Shown: positions 1-6,980 of the stretch, piece by piece
How positions within the stretch are numbered: the stretch's first letter is position 1
Layout: every line of letters begins with the position of its first letter
DNA from: an uncultured Porphyromonadaceae bacterium
GTDB lineage: Bacteria; Bacteroidota; Bacteroidia; Bacteroidales; Muribaculaceae
Reading direction: 5' to 3'
Assembly: GCA_900548975.1 (NCBI GenBank)
Contig: URMS01000034.1
Span: 1-22,778 of the forward strand
DNA: 22,778 nt
Position numbers and translations under genes: made by a program
Notes under the pieces: model-generated
Databases searched by the model: none
What the model was told of the DNA's origin: nothing
Seen by the model: only the letters and a program-made list of their open reading frames with translations

Positions 1-53
1 AGCTTGTCGAAGCCGCCGGCCTTGATATTACGCCTGATCCAGGGATTTTATAG
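1..53 (+). CDS. C-terminal end of an unidentified protein (partial)
   Basis: Only the last codons are inside the window. From base 3 the frame reads LVEAAGLDITPDPGIL and stops with TAG at 51-53. The GC-rich, codon-like composition changes to AT-rich non-coding sequence right after the stop, which supports this as a true gene end. Sixteen residues are too few to name a family and I do not recognise it. Confidence 0.55.
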   Translation, partial: LVEAAGLDITPDPGIL

Positions 54-101
54 TTTAAGGAATAACATCGTGGATTATTAGAGATATACCTACTTGTGCT
101 T

Positions 102-118
102 GTACTAAATTAGTACTA
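102..118. repeat. Left copy of a GTACTAA near-palindrome, possible attachment-like site
   Basis: GTACTAAATTAGTACTA contains a 15-bp near-perfect palindrome (GTACTAA and its complement around one central base). A related 17-mer at 4127-4143 matches it at 14 of 17 positions, and TGTACTAAAT (101-110) is repeated exactly at 4137-4146. The two copies bracket the AT-rich patch with the recombinase. A short AT-rich match can arise by chance, so an attachment-site role is only a suggestion. Confidence 0.3.
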
Positions 119-292
119 CTTAGGCAATTCGCAGAAAACAAATAGAAACGATTTATGGATAATTTGCGGTCGTTAACTTTATTTATTTCCCTTGATTTTT
201 CCCTTTTCGTTGATAAGTGAGGATGGTTTATTGGTGCTTCCGAAAAGAAAAATTGACAGAGTTATTTCTTTTTTGCTCGGCATATATTTATA

Positions 293-344
293 GGTTTGGT
301 TCAGTTTATATATCTATATATAGAACCAGACCAAACTTATTTTT
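293..344 (+). terminator. Terminator-like hairpin with T-rich tail
   Basis: GGTTTGGTTC (293-302) pairs along its length with GAACCAGACC (323-332), with one G-U pair. The AT-rich loop (303-322) can pair further with itself. The right arm is followed by a T-rich run (TTATTTTT, 337-344), as in intrinsic terminators reading rightward. It lies 240 bases after the partial gene's stop and just before a promoter-like sequence, so it could insulate the two units. Confidence 0.45.
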
Positions 345-353
345 GCCCAGCCT

Positions 354-385
354 ATTGACATGAACCGCAAAATGTTGTAACTTCG
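354..385 (+). promoter_or_regulatory. Bacteroidota-type promoter for the secreted T9SS protein
   Basis: TAACTTCG (378-385) differs by one base from the Bacteroidota -7 consensus TAnnTTTG. ATTG (354-357), close to the -33 TTTG element, lies 20 bases upstream, within the usual spacing. Transcription would begin near 391, giving a leader of about 255 nt that carries the 460-557 palindrome before the start codon at 647. Confidence 0.45.
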
Positions 386-459
386 CAGTTGATTGGGAGA
401 AGTCCCGTCACGACATTTTGATAATAAGAAGCGTTATGCGTAATCTTGTGATTTGAGAA

Positions 460-557
460 CGTAGGAAATTCGACAAATAGCACAAGGATTAGCATAGTGG
501 TTCTCACGCTTATAGCGTGGGCTACTATTGTTACATCTGTGCTAATGGTTTCCTACG
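460..557 (+). promoter_or_regulatory. 98-nt nested hairpin in the leader of the T9SS protein
   Basis: The segment folds on itself in layers. CGTAGGAAA (460-468) pairs with TTTCCTACG (549-557), 9 bp perfect. TAGCACA (478-484) pairs with TGTGCTA (538-544), 7 bp perfect. ATAGTGGTT (494-502) pairs with 520-528 including G-U pairs. CACGCT (505-510) closes on AGCGTG (514-519) around a TAT loop. It lies between the predicted promoter and the start codon, so it may be a cis-acting leader RNA. A miniature inverted-repeat element or a DNA cruciform is also possible. I do not recognise a known riboswitch class. Confidence 0.5.
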
Positions 558-646
558 ACCTTCAAATCAAGACGTGGCATAGTTGGCTCACGTTTTCTTT
601 TTATATCAATCTTTCCACAGAGTCAGTGGCAACAAACAATTATGGA

Positions 647-2059
647 ATGAAAATAATTCGCATCATCACAATCGCAGTTGCTCTTGTCGGCACATCCGCC
701 GCCTCTGCGCAAACTCTGGTAAAGGAGATGAACGGAGCCGACACACGTTTCATCCCTGGGCAGTACATGAAGAATGGTGAAGCCGCCATCTATTTCTCCG
801 AGGATGAATACGGATATAGAGACGGTAGTACGAAATACACGGCTGAAATCTTTGATTTTGAACTAAACCCTCTCAAATCATTTAATTTCCCCATACTGCG
901 ACCATATTGCGTATTTGAGGAAAGAGCATCTACTGGTACTCAGGAAAAATCCCGCGTGATTAAGGATTCCCGCTTTACAATAAATGAGGCGGACGGTATC
1001 CCTTCCACTTCAGATATGGGAGCCCGCAAGAATGCTTTCATCAACTACATCTTTGAGATGTTGCGATATTCCGACCCATCAGTGACTCTTGCCATTCTTC
1101 AAAACGGCAGCAGGGTAGAAGATAATTCTGTCTTTATAAACATTCCCTTTCATAAAGGCAATGGGTTATATCAGTTTGAAGAATACCTCAGAACCATTGA
1201 TGCCTACCTTGAGCCGTCGGGTATGTGGGGCTTCTCCTACCGTTACTCCATCCAAACTCAGAAATACAATGGAGAATGGAGTAAACGCGCTTGGGAGGAT
1301 GTCCCAATCAGTAACTTCTGTACCCCCCGCTGCAACGATGTCGCCAGATTAAACGACTGGAACGGTGGTGTCTATCTGCCGTTTTCTCAGACTTTCTTCA
1401 ACGATGACGATGTTTTCGAATATGTCCGTTTCAAAGCAGAGGTTGCAGAAGGTGGAGAGAGCAATTTCAGCAGTGTGTCAGATGGGGCGCAATCACCTGA
1501 AGAATATCTTTTTGGCATTACAGATACTGACCGCGACGGCGATGGCGAAACAGACTACAGACGCACAGTGTTCGGTGTTCATTACACAGGCCTGGAGGTC
1601 GTCAACGAAAATAATCAGATTCTTTACACATTCCCGATGCCCGACAACGCCGAGGGAAAACCAAGTGTTGAGTTCTTCAAATCCGACAACAGCATTCTTG
1701 CACAGGTCAATTACAATTGGCATGATGAACAAGGGCACTATGTACAAACCGTAAGATTCTATCGCATTGACAAGGCTACGGGTAGTGTCGCAACGGTTAT
1801 TAAGGAAGAAAATCACATTACCGCACGGCCAAATCCTGCGTCAAAGGGAACACCGGTAGTTGTGGATGTGCCGGCTTCTACAAGTGAGCGTACTATCCGA
1901 GTCAATACCATTAATGGTTCCACCATTATGAGCCTTATAATCGAAGCCGATGAGACACAAGTTTCTGTGCCTACTGATAATCTTACATCCGGTATTTATC
2001 TCATTACTCTCACTGATAAAGGCCACACATCAGAAACCTGCAAGATTATCGTTCGATAA
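647..2059 (+). CDS. Secreted protein with type IX secretion sorting domain, function unknown
   Basis: 470 residues. The start at 647 is chosen because it opens directly with a signal peptide (MKIIRIITIAVALVGTSAASAQ has its cleavage region near residue 22); the longer open frame from 497 runs through a palindromic leader. The last 80 residues (391-470) form a type A T9SS C-terminal sorting domain: RPNPA near the start, then VPTDNLTSGIYLITL and a terminal KIIVR. Such domains take proteins through the Por secretion system to the surface or medium and are removed there. The body (about 23-390) has beta-rich-looking sequence and an acidic stretch, TDTDRDGDGETD, that could bind calcium; no enzyme family is recognisable. 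The gene is AT-richer than the clusters to the right and shares a patch with a recombinase, so it may be island cargo. An out-of-frame ATGGAATGA (642-650) overlaps its start codon. Confidence 0.8.
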   Translation: MKIIRIITIAVALVGTSAASAQTLVKEMNGADTRFIPGQYMKNGEAAIYFSEDEYGYRDGSTKYTAEIFDFELNPLKSFNFPILRPYCVFEERASTGTQEKSRVIKDSRFTINEADGIPSTSDMGARKNAFINYIFEMLRYSDPSVTLAILQNGSRVEDNSVFINIPFHKGNGLYQFEEYLRTIDAYLEPSGMWGFSYRYSIQTQKYNGEWSKRAWEDVPISNFCTPRCNDVARLNDWNGGVYLPFSQTFFNDDDVFEYVRFKAEVAEGGESNFSSVSDGAQSPEEYLFGITDTDRDGDGETDYRRTVFGVHYTGLEVVNENNQILYTFPMPDNAEGKPSVEFFKSDNSILAQVNYNWHDEQGHYVQTVRFYRIDKATGSVATVIKEENHITARPNPASKGTPVVVDVPASTSERTIRVNTINGSTIMSLIIEADETQVSVPTDNLTSGIYLITLTDKGHTSETCKIIVR

Positions 2060-2767
2060 AACTTGTTCGCACATTTTTTCAGAATTTATAAAGAGTCCGA
2101 AACATTGTTGAAAAATTCAGTAATGTTATGGCCTCTTTTATTATTCCGTTGAAAACGTGTGTAGCAATGGGGTACGGCTTCCCATTAAGCCGTATCGGGA
2201 TTTCCAAAGGGGTTGACCTCTTTGGCATATTCGGGATATTTTCAGCGTTGCCTCGGCAATGCGGCTCGGAAAATTCCCTAATATGCTAAGGAATTTCCGA
2301 ATGAAGCAATTTCCGTGCCGCTTCTGCACGGATGGTACTGTTGCACCGGGTATAGTGGTTTACCATTGTACCCGGTGTAATGATTATAGTGAGTACGGTC
2401 TAACTTGCCATTTGCGTGTAGACATGGATTGGCACTGGTAATTGTTGGTGTCGGGCGGTGAAAAAAACAAAGAGCAATCACGGCAGTTGTTGCGGTTGAG
2501 GCGATGATTTTTCTTAGAAAAGGAAATCCCGAAACATATCCATGCCCTTTCCATCTTCTCTCATCGACCATCCATAACAACGGCAACAGTCACTGTGCTG
2601 ATTTCAATCGATCATCGGGAGTTGACACCCCTTTCGGGCAACTCGGAAGGTATCTTGCCAATATTGGATTTACGATGCTTTTCTCATCGCCCAAAAGACT
2701 TTTATTCGTTGGATGCCCCGTGCATTCCTTGCACTCTTGCACGGTCTGATTTTTTCTCTCGTTGCCG
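2060..2767. other. Gene-free stretch rich in stem-loops
   Basis: Short open frames exist on both strands, but none shows a family signature, a good start or a sensible composition. What stands out is a run of six adjacent stem-loops (2171-2380) and, at the right edge, one arm of a long inverted repeat (2716-2742). TGACACCCCT occurs at 2623-2632 and again at 2869-2878, on either side of that inverted repeat. The stretch may hold a structured RNA or the worn end of a mobile element. Confidence 0.5.
2171..2380. repeat. Cluster of six consecutive stem-loops
   Basis: The hairpins are: (1) 2171-2180 with 2187-2196; (2) 2204-2225, CCAAAG...CTTTGG with a short loop; (3) GCGTTGCC 2245-2252 with GGCAATGC 2255-2262; (4) 2266-2277 with 2290-2300, one bulge; (5) CCGTGC 2313-2318 with GCACGG 2326-2331; (6) 2341-2359 with 2362-2380, a 19-pair stem counting three G-U pairs. 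GGCTCGGAAA (2263-2272) can instead pair with TTTCCGTGCC (2310-2319), which would exclude hairpins 4 and 5. Stems are possible in either strand, so the sense of any RNA is undecided. Candidates are a structured non-coding RNA or a folded single-stranded recombination or transfer site. Confidence 0.5.
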
Positions 2768-2848
2768 TTACGACACATTACCCCCCCCCTGGCATTTTTG
2801 ACACTTTGGCATTTTGAAAGTGTGCAAGAGTGCAAGGTGTGCATGGGG
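2716..2848. repeat. 27-bp inverted repeat with 79-bp spacer
   Basis: The left arm (2716-2742) and the reverse complement of the right arm (2822-2848) agree at 24 of 27 positions, with 16 bases perfect at the inner side (CCTTGCACTCTTGCAC). The spacer holds a C9 run (2781-2789) and a small hairpin (ACACTTT 2801-2807 with AAAGTGT 2817-2823). The recombinase reading frame enters the right arm and ends in the spacer. Arms of this size beside a tyrosine recombinase recall invertible segments in Bacteroidota, but no TAnnTTTG element is visible in the spacer. Confidence 0.55.
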
Positions 2849-4042
2849 GTAATTACTCAAATATACTCTGACACCCCTACACTTTCTGCTCGAATGCCCC
2901 ATGAGAGAAGCGACGGTCTTGATATTCGCTCCTGCACCCAAAACATTTACTGCAAAACTGTGGCGCGCGCAGTGCCATGTGATAGTCTTGTTGATACCAG
3001 CCGCCTTGACCCATTTCTGCAAACGTGTGATGGCTGTTGTCCGGTAGCAGGTGATATTGAATATCTTTTCGGATGTATGCTGTGCTGGATTTCCGATGAG
3101 TTTCAGTAATGCAGGGCTTAATGGGATTGTGACACCGCTGTGTGCGCTGCGCCCCTCTGTCTTTTGCTGATTGAATCGGAGTATCCTTGCAGAGAAATCG
3201 ACATTGGCGTATGTGAGGCTCACTGCATCACACCAGCGTATGCCCGTGAAGCAGCAAAAGAGAAACGCACGTTTCAGAGCCGTGTCCTCTCCTTCGTAGT
3301 AGGTAGAGGCAAGACGTTTGATTTCCTCCATCGTCAGTATCTCTTTTTTCAGAGTGTTCACATCACGGTGAATTACAATCCCCTTGCACGGATTCTTTTT
3401 CATCAGTCCTTCCTCTTTAGCATGGAGTATGACGGTTCGGAACATATAGTACGATTTATGCGCTCCCTCCCCTTTGGCTACTTTCTTCAGATAGTCGGTG
3501 AAAGCAGTTACCATTTCGGGGGTAATCAGCTGCATGCGTAGATATGACGTGTAGCGTTGAAACCGCGGCGTAGTCTCAAGGAATTTCAAGAAACGGTTGC
3601 AGGAGGTCTTGTAAGTACATCGCACAGGCTTTGAGTACAATTCATTCTCCCAATGCTTGCGGAAGTATTTGATAAAGTCATTCTCACCGTCCTTTTTCAG
3701 CCGGTATCCCTCACGGTCTTCAATGAATTCCTGCTCACGCTCAAACCTTATCTTTTCGGCGAGAGCGAGAGTATTTTTGTTCTGGTTGCGTCCCTGCTGG
3801 TTGCGAGGGTGCAGCCATATGTATAGGTTCAGCACCTCGCGTTTGCGGATATGCCTGATTTTATATTTCGGCTTTCCTTTCATCGCCCCCTCGGTATAGA
3901 GGACATGGCTGCCGTCTTCATAAAGCACCGGAGTCTCATTGCGTCCGAGATAATACTCCAACGCAAGGCTTGCCCGACCGTCCTGCAATTCGGACTGCAC
4001 GAGTTTCGGGTTCTGTTTGTTCTTGCTTTCTACTTTAGCCAT
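2768..4042 (-). CDS. Tyrosine recombinase/phage-type integrase with abnormal C-terminus
   Basis: 424 residues. The N-terminal part (to about 110) resembles the arm-binding region of Bacteroidota integrases, 120-225 the core-binding SAM-like domain, and 235-385 the catalytic domain. Visible catalytic residues are Arg269 in TGIRWCDAVSL, Lys294, the HCARH box (His357, Arg360) and His383 in LMGHSS. In this family the nucleophilic tyrosine normally lies nine residues after that histidine. Here homology stops at GHSS (near base 2888), and the tail (RKCRGVRVYLSNYPHAHLA and on) is unlike any integrase; its nearest tyrosines are at +11 and +15. The tail is encoded by the inverted-repeat arm and runs into a G9 tract. 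The protein is therefore probably inactive, truncated by a rearrangement. A TACCTTTA box at 4066-4073 on the same strand may be its promoter. The gene is probably the integration gene of the surrounding island. Confidence 0.8.
   Translation of the reverse strand: MAKVESKNKQNPKLVQSELQDGRASLALEYYLGRNETPVLYEDGSHVLYTEGAMKGKPKYKIRHIRKREVLNLYIWLHPRNQQGRNQNKNTLALAEKIRFEREQEFIEDREGYRLKKDGENDFIKYFRKHWENELYSKPVRCTYKTSCNRFLKFLETTPRFQRYTSYLRMQLITPEMVTAFTDYLKKVAKGEGAHKSYYMFRTVILHAKEEGLMKKNPCKGIVIHRDVNTLKKEILTMEEIKRLASTYYEGEDTALKRAFLFCCFTGIRWCDAVSLTYANVDFSARILRFNQQKTEGRSAHSGVTIPLSPALLKLIGNPAQHTSEKIFNITCYRTTAITRLQKWVKAAGINKTITWHCARHSFAVNVLGAGANIKTVASLMGHSSRKCRGVRVYLSNYPHAHLALLHTFKMPKCQKCQGGGNVS
2781..2789. 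repeat. C9 homopolymer (G9 in the recombinase frame)
   Basis: Nine consecutive C bases lie in the last codons of the recombinase frame, which reads CQGGGNVS and then stops. Losing one base would join the recombinase to another open frame ending near 2590; gaining one would stop it immediately. Such tracts can vary in length by slippage. A sequencing error here is also possible. Confidence 0.5.
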
Positions 4043-4126
4043 AGGTGATTATCTTTGTTTAATGTAAAGGTAATGAGGCGTAATCAATCGTGAAAACGGC
4101 TCACAACAGATATTAACAATCTAATC

Positions 4127-4143
4127 GTACTAATTGTGTACTA
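4127..4143. repeat. Right copy of the GTACTAA near-palindrome
   Basis: GTACTAATTGTGTACTA matches the 102-118 copy at 14 of 17 positions and lies about 85 bases upstream of the recombinase start, where an attachment site is often found. The 221-base gap 4043-4263 around it is AT-rich and otherwise shows only the possible recombinase promoter near 4066-4073. Confidence 0.3.
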
Positions 4144-4263
4144 AATGCGAAAAACAGGGCAAATCAAGGCAAAAGCATAGAAATTCTCAAAGATGTAACA
4201 GCCTTAAAATAAACGATAATGAATATATTTGAACGTCAATGAATGTATGGCAAAATACTAACT

Positions 4264-5346
4264 TCAATTTATGCCATATCGGGCAAGGATGTCGAGTATA
4301 GGCTGACGGATCGACTGCATCCACAGATAATAGCCGAAGTCGGACGGATGGGTGCCGTCGCACGAAGTCTCGTGGTTATCGCCGGCATTCGGCTCGATGA
4401 AATAAAGATTGGGGTCGGTAGCCATGGCTTCGGTGACCACTTTGCGGGCCGCGTCCTGTTTGGCACGTTCGCGCGCATCGTATTCTGTGTCGAAGTTGCG
4501 GTGCTCGCGATAGATGGTCTGCATGAATATTACGGGGGTGTCGGGGTGTTTGGCTCGCAAAGTATCCATAAAAGGCTTGAAATTGGCTTCGATCTCTTCT
4601 GCTGTCGGATTGGAGAAAGCATCGAAAACAAATGCATCGGCGGGAGTGTCGGCGAGCACGCGGGCAAACGACTGCTGCAGCTTGGAGTTTCCGCTTACGC
4701 CCAATGATGGCGTATGAAGCCCGGTGGCGCGCTCAAACTGCATGGGATAGGCCATTCCGGGGCGCGACGATGAAATGCCGTGAGTAAAGCTCGAACCCCA
4801 GAAAACGACACGGTGATTAAACGGATTGTCGATGGGGCGCACGTAGCAGCCTGGCGTCACTCCTATGGACACCGAATCCACAATCGACACCAATGGAAGG
4901 TAGAGAAGGCATTCCTTATTACCCGATGCCAAATTCGACACCAACGCAAGCACCTCATCGGGCTTTTTACGTGGTGTATTGTTGCCCGCATATCTCCATT
5001 GCCCATCTTTATCACGGATATAAAGATCAACGCCCGAGGCTGCCAGATCGGTCTGATTATAGGCCGAATTTTTCTTCTGATAGTCTATTGTGCAGTATAC
5101 GCAATCGCTGTTTGTTTCGAATGCAAGAGCGAGCCCGGCCGGATACTGCACCAGCGACCGGCGCTGATAGTCGGTAAAACCGTCGTATTTCAGAGTATCG
5201 ACGCGGGCATAGCGGTGGGGAGTATCGGCAAGCTTGTTTATCAGCGTAAGTTCATGGCCGCTCGTGTATTCAAGAGCAGGCTTCTTGGGGGCTGCGGAAA
5301 CTGTCAGTACCGCAGCGGCAAATGCAATAAAAGCTATTTTTCTCAT
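4264..5346 (-). CDS. SGNH/GDSL-family hydrolase (esterase) with GxDLY N-terminal domain
   Basis: 360 residues with a signal peptide (cleavage after about residue 19, VSAA), so it acts outside the cytoplasm. The N-terminal beta domain carries the GxDLY motif (GVDLY, 105-109) that precedes the hydrolase in this two-domain type. The SGNH fold follows: block I GSSFTHG (184-190) with Ser186 the probable nucleophile, an SGN segment (218-220) in the glycine/asparagine blocks, and block V DGTH (330-333) with Asp330 and His333. The family removes acyl groups, often O-acetyl esters from carbohydrates; the substrate here is unknown. The gene starts 14 bases after the sulfatase stop on the same strand, so the two are very likely co-transcribed. 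De-esterification together with desulfation would fit a decorated glycan. Confidence 0.88.
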   Translation of the reverse strand: MRKIAFIAFAAAVLTVSAAPKKPALEYTSGHELTLINKLADTPHRYARVDTLKYDGFTDYQRRSLVQYPAGLALAFETNSDCVYCTIDYQKKNSAYNQTDLAASGVDLYIRDKDGQWRYAGNNTPRKKPDEVLALVSNLASGNKECLLYLPLVSIVDSVSIGVTPGCYVRPIDNPFNHRVVFWGSSFTHGISSSRPGMAYPMQFERATGLHTPSLGVSGNSKLQQSFARVLADTPADAFVFDAFSNPTAEEIEANFKPFMDTLRAKHPDTPVIFMQTIYREHRNFDTEYDARERAKQDAARKVVTEAMATDPNLYFIEPNAGDNHETSCDGTHPSDFGYYLWMQSIRQPILDILARYGIN

Positions 5347-5360
5347 TGTTTTATAGTATT

Positions 5361-6911
5361 TTATTCGATAGTGTCGAAATCGGTGGGGTTAATCCATGGG
5401 GTGGCTATTTTTTCCCCGGCTTTCGTGCGGTTATAGTACTGATGCTGAGGACACATATTGGGATAGCGGTCGAACACGTCGCCTCGGCCCTGCATTCGCG
5501 GATCTCCCTCCGCGACAAGGCGCCCGGTGAGCTCGCGCTCGAGTGCGGCAACGGTATCTTTCATAGCCGGGTCGGAGGCGAGATTATGCATGCAGAATAC
5601 ATCGGATTCTATATCATAGAGTTCTATCTCGGGGCGGAAACCCATGGATAGCTCCCACAGATATTCCGTGTCGGGGCTGCGCCTCGCACGGATAATTTCG
5701 GTCTTGGTCGGACTGCCGTCCACATTCATATATCCGGTCTCGGGATTGCAGGCAGGCCAGCGCTGCGGTTCGTAGTTGTGGATATACAGATAGCGGCCCT
5801 TGAGAATGGCACGTATGGGGTATCCCTGATCGTCGGGGCGCCCTACGTCGTGCCGCTCCTTTCCCATAAGCACACAGGATCGGTCGATGCCGGTATCGGT
5901 TCTGTCGCGCAGAATGTCGGCAAAACTGCGGCCTGTCACCGGCTGCATGCCCAGAGCCTGACCGTCGACGCCGGTTGCCTCGAGTATAGTAGGCACGAAA
6001 TCTATAACGCTGACAGCCTCGGACGCCCGGCGCCCGGGATGACGTACTCCATCGCCCCACATCACAGCAAGCGGAATGTGGTTGGACTGATAATAGTTCT
6101 GACCTTTTACTCTCGGGAACGGCATGCCGTGGTCGGAGGTGACGATTACAAGTGTGTTGTCGAGTTCGCCGACGGAATCGAGCATGGCGATTATTCGGCC
6201 CAGATGTGTGTCGAAGTGTTCGATCTCGAGTGCGTAGTCGAGCATATCGGTACGCACGGTAGCATTGTCGGGCCAGCAGCCCGGTACGGTGTCGATGTCG
6301 GCGGTATTTTTGCCGTTTTTCACCGAGGAGCCGAACTCATACGCCCGGTGAGGCTCGCGGGCGCCGTACCAGAAACAGAAGGGCCGCGATTTGTCGCGCC
6401 GGGCAAGAAAATCGGCAAAATTCGCCGCATAGTCTACATTGGATATTCCCGTGGTCGGTGGCTCTAGTTTGCGCTTGTTATACTTCTTTCCGGTGAGCCT
6501 GCGCTCCGAGCCATCGGGGTTTTCGGCTATGCCGGGCCCCCAGCCTTTGCCGGTAAAACCGGTCTCATAGCCGGCAGCCTCGAGCACTTCGGACAGTGAA
6601 GTGAACTTCTGCGGATAGCGGCACCAGTGGTTGCCGGCTTCCTCAAGCTGCCACGAATTGCGACCCGTTATCATACATGCGCGCGAAGGCCCGGATTTGG
6701 CATTGCACGTGAAAGCATTGTCGAATAACACCCCGTGGGCGGCGATGCTGTCGAATGCAGGTGTGTTTACCCAGCTGTAGCCATAAGCGCCCATATGGCC
6801 GGCATCGTCGGCCACACAGAGCAGTATATTGGGTCTAGCGGGATGCTGACTCAGTGCCGGAAGCATACACATCGATGCAGACAGCACACATGGAATTGTG
6901 CGATAGTCCAT
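5361..6911 (-). CDS. Serine-type sulfatase (S1 family, SGSH/N-sulfatase-like)
   Basis: 516 residues from the ATG at 6909-6911, chosen because it begins a signal peptide (MDYRTIPCVLSASMCMLPAL) followed by the first sulfatase motif; a longer frame upstream has no secretion signal. Metal-binding Asp35 and Asp36 are in VADDAG. The active-site signature is SGPSRACMITGR, with Ser73 in the position converted to formylglycine, so an anaerobic radical-SAM maturase (anSME) elsewhere in the genome is needed. GKGWGPG (121-127), the REPH segment (185-188) and TSDHG (258-262) supply further expected active-site residues. The opening and the GKGWGPG region resemble N-sulfoglucosamine sulfohydrolase-like bacterial enzymes, but the exact subfamily and sulfate position cannot be assigned. 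It is the first gene of a leftward pair with the SGNH hydrolase and is divergent from the phosphodiester cluster. Confidence 0.92.
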   Translation of the reverse strand: MDYRTIPCVLSASMCMLPALSQHPARPNILLCVADDAGHMGAYGYSWVNTPAFDSIAAHGVLFDNAFTCNAKSGPSRACMITGRNSWQLEEAGNHWCRYPQKFTSLSEVLEAAGYETGFTGKGWGPGIAENPDGSERRLTGKKYNKRKLEPPTTGISNVDYAANFADFLARRDKSRPFCFWYGAREPHRAYEFGSSVKNGKNTADIDTVPGCWPDNATVRTDMLDYALEIEHFDTHLGRIIAMLDSVGELDNTLVIVTSDHGMPFPRVKGQNYYQSNHIPLAVMWGDGVRHPGRRASEAVSVIDFVPTILEATGVDGQALGMQPVTGRSFADILRDRTDTGIDRSCVLMGKERHDVGRPDDQGYPIRAILKGRYLYIHNYEPQRWPACNPETGYMNVDGSPTKTEIIRARRSPDTEYLWELSMGFRPEIELYDIESDVFCMHNLASDPAMKDTVAALERELTGRLVAEGDPRMQGRGDVFDRYPNMCPQHQYYNRTKAGEKIATPWINPTDFDTIE

Positions 6912-6972
6912 AATAAAATATAAGTGTGATGTTGAGAATACTACGGACTCCGGCAAGAGTCTTTTCACGAGG

Positions 6973-6980
6973 CAAAAGTA
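6973..6980 (-). promoter_or_regulatory. TAnnTTTG -7 box upstream of the sulfatase
   Basis: On the minus strand TACTTTTG is a perfect match to the Bacteroidota -7 consensus, about 60 bases upstream of the chosen sulfatase start. No convincing -33 TTTG lies at the usual distance. The position also favours the start at 6911, because a start further upstream would lie before the promoter. In the rest of this divergent gap, a TATATTTC box (7039-7046) could serve the rightward GDPD, and GAGGGATTCCCTC (7070-7082) is a small palindrome. Confidence 0.4.

Larger units (their letters stand above)
54..646. other. AT-rich gene-free stretch with structured elements
   Basis: No credible protein is encoded in these 593 bases. 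In order they hold a near-palindrome at 102-118 that resembles one beyond the recombinase, a terminator-like hairpin at 293-344, a promoter-like pair at 354-385, and a 98-nt nested inverted repeat at 460-557. The frame of the following secreted protein is open back to 497, but that part lies inside the palindrome and has no signal peptide, so it is treated as leader. Confidence 0.6.
102..4143. mobile_element. Candidate small integrative island (degraded)
   Basis: Support is indirect. The segment is AT-richer than the genes on both sides. It carries a phage-type tyrosine recombinase at its right end, one secreted cargo protein, several palindromic elements, and similar 17-bp near-palindromes at both ends. 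The recombinase seems to lack its catalytic tyrosine region, so the element is probably no longer mobile. No relaxase, replication or transposition gene is present. The boundaries are tentative. Confidence 0.3.

Noticed and set aside
497..646. N-terminal extension of the T9SS protein
   Set aside because: The in-frame extension precedes a perfect signal peptide at 647 and is encoded by the leader palindrome, so the internal ATG is preferred.
2171..2380. CRISPR array
   Set aside because: The units are hairpins of different sequence and size, not direct repeats with uniform spacers, and no cas gene is nearby.
2278..2586. 102-codon minus-strand frame with a hydrophobic stretch in the stem-loop region
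   Set aside because: It crosses several hairpins, has no good start context and matches no family I know; composition does not look coding.
2590..2844. 84-codon cysteine-containing minus-strand frame
   Set aside because: It runs through both arms of the inverted repeat and the C9 tract; its cysteine pairs come from the repeated TGCAAG-type sequence. Kept only as the possible fused tail after slippage.
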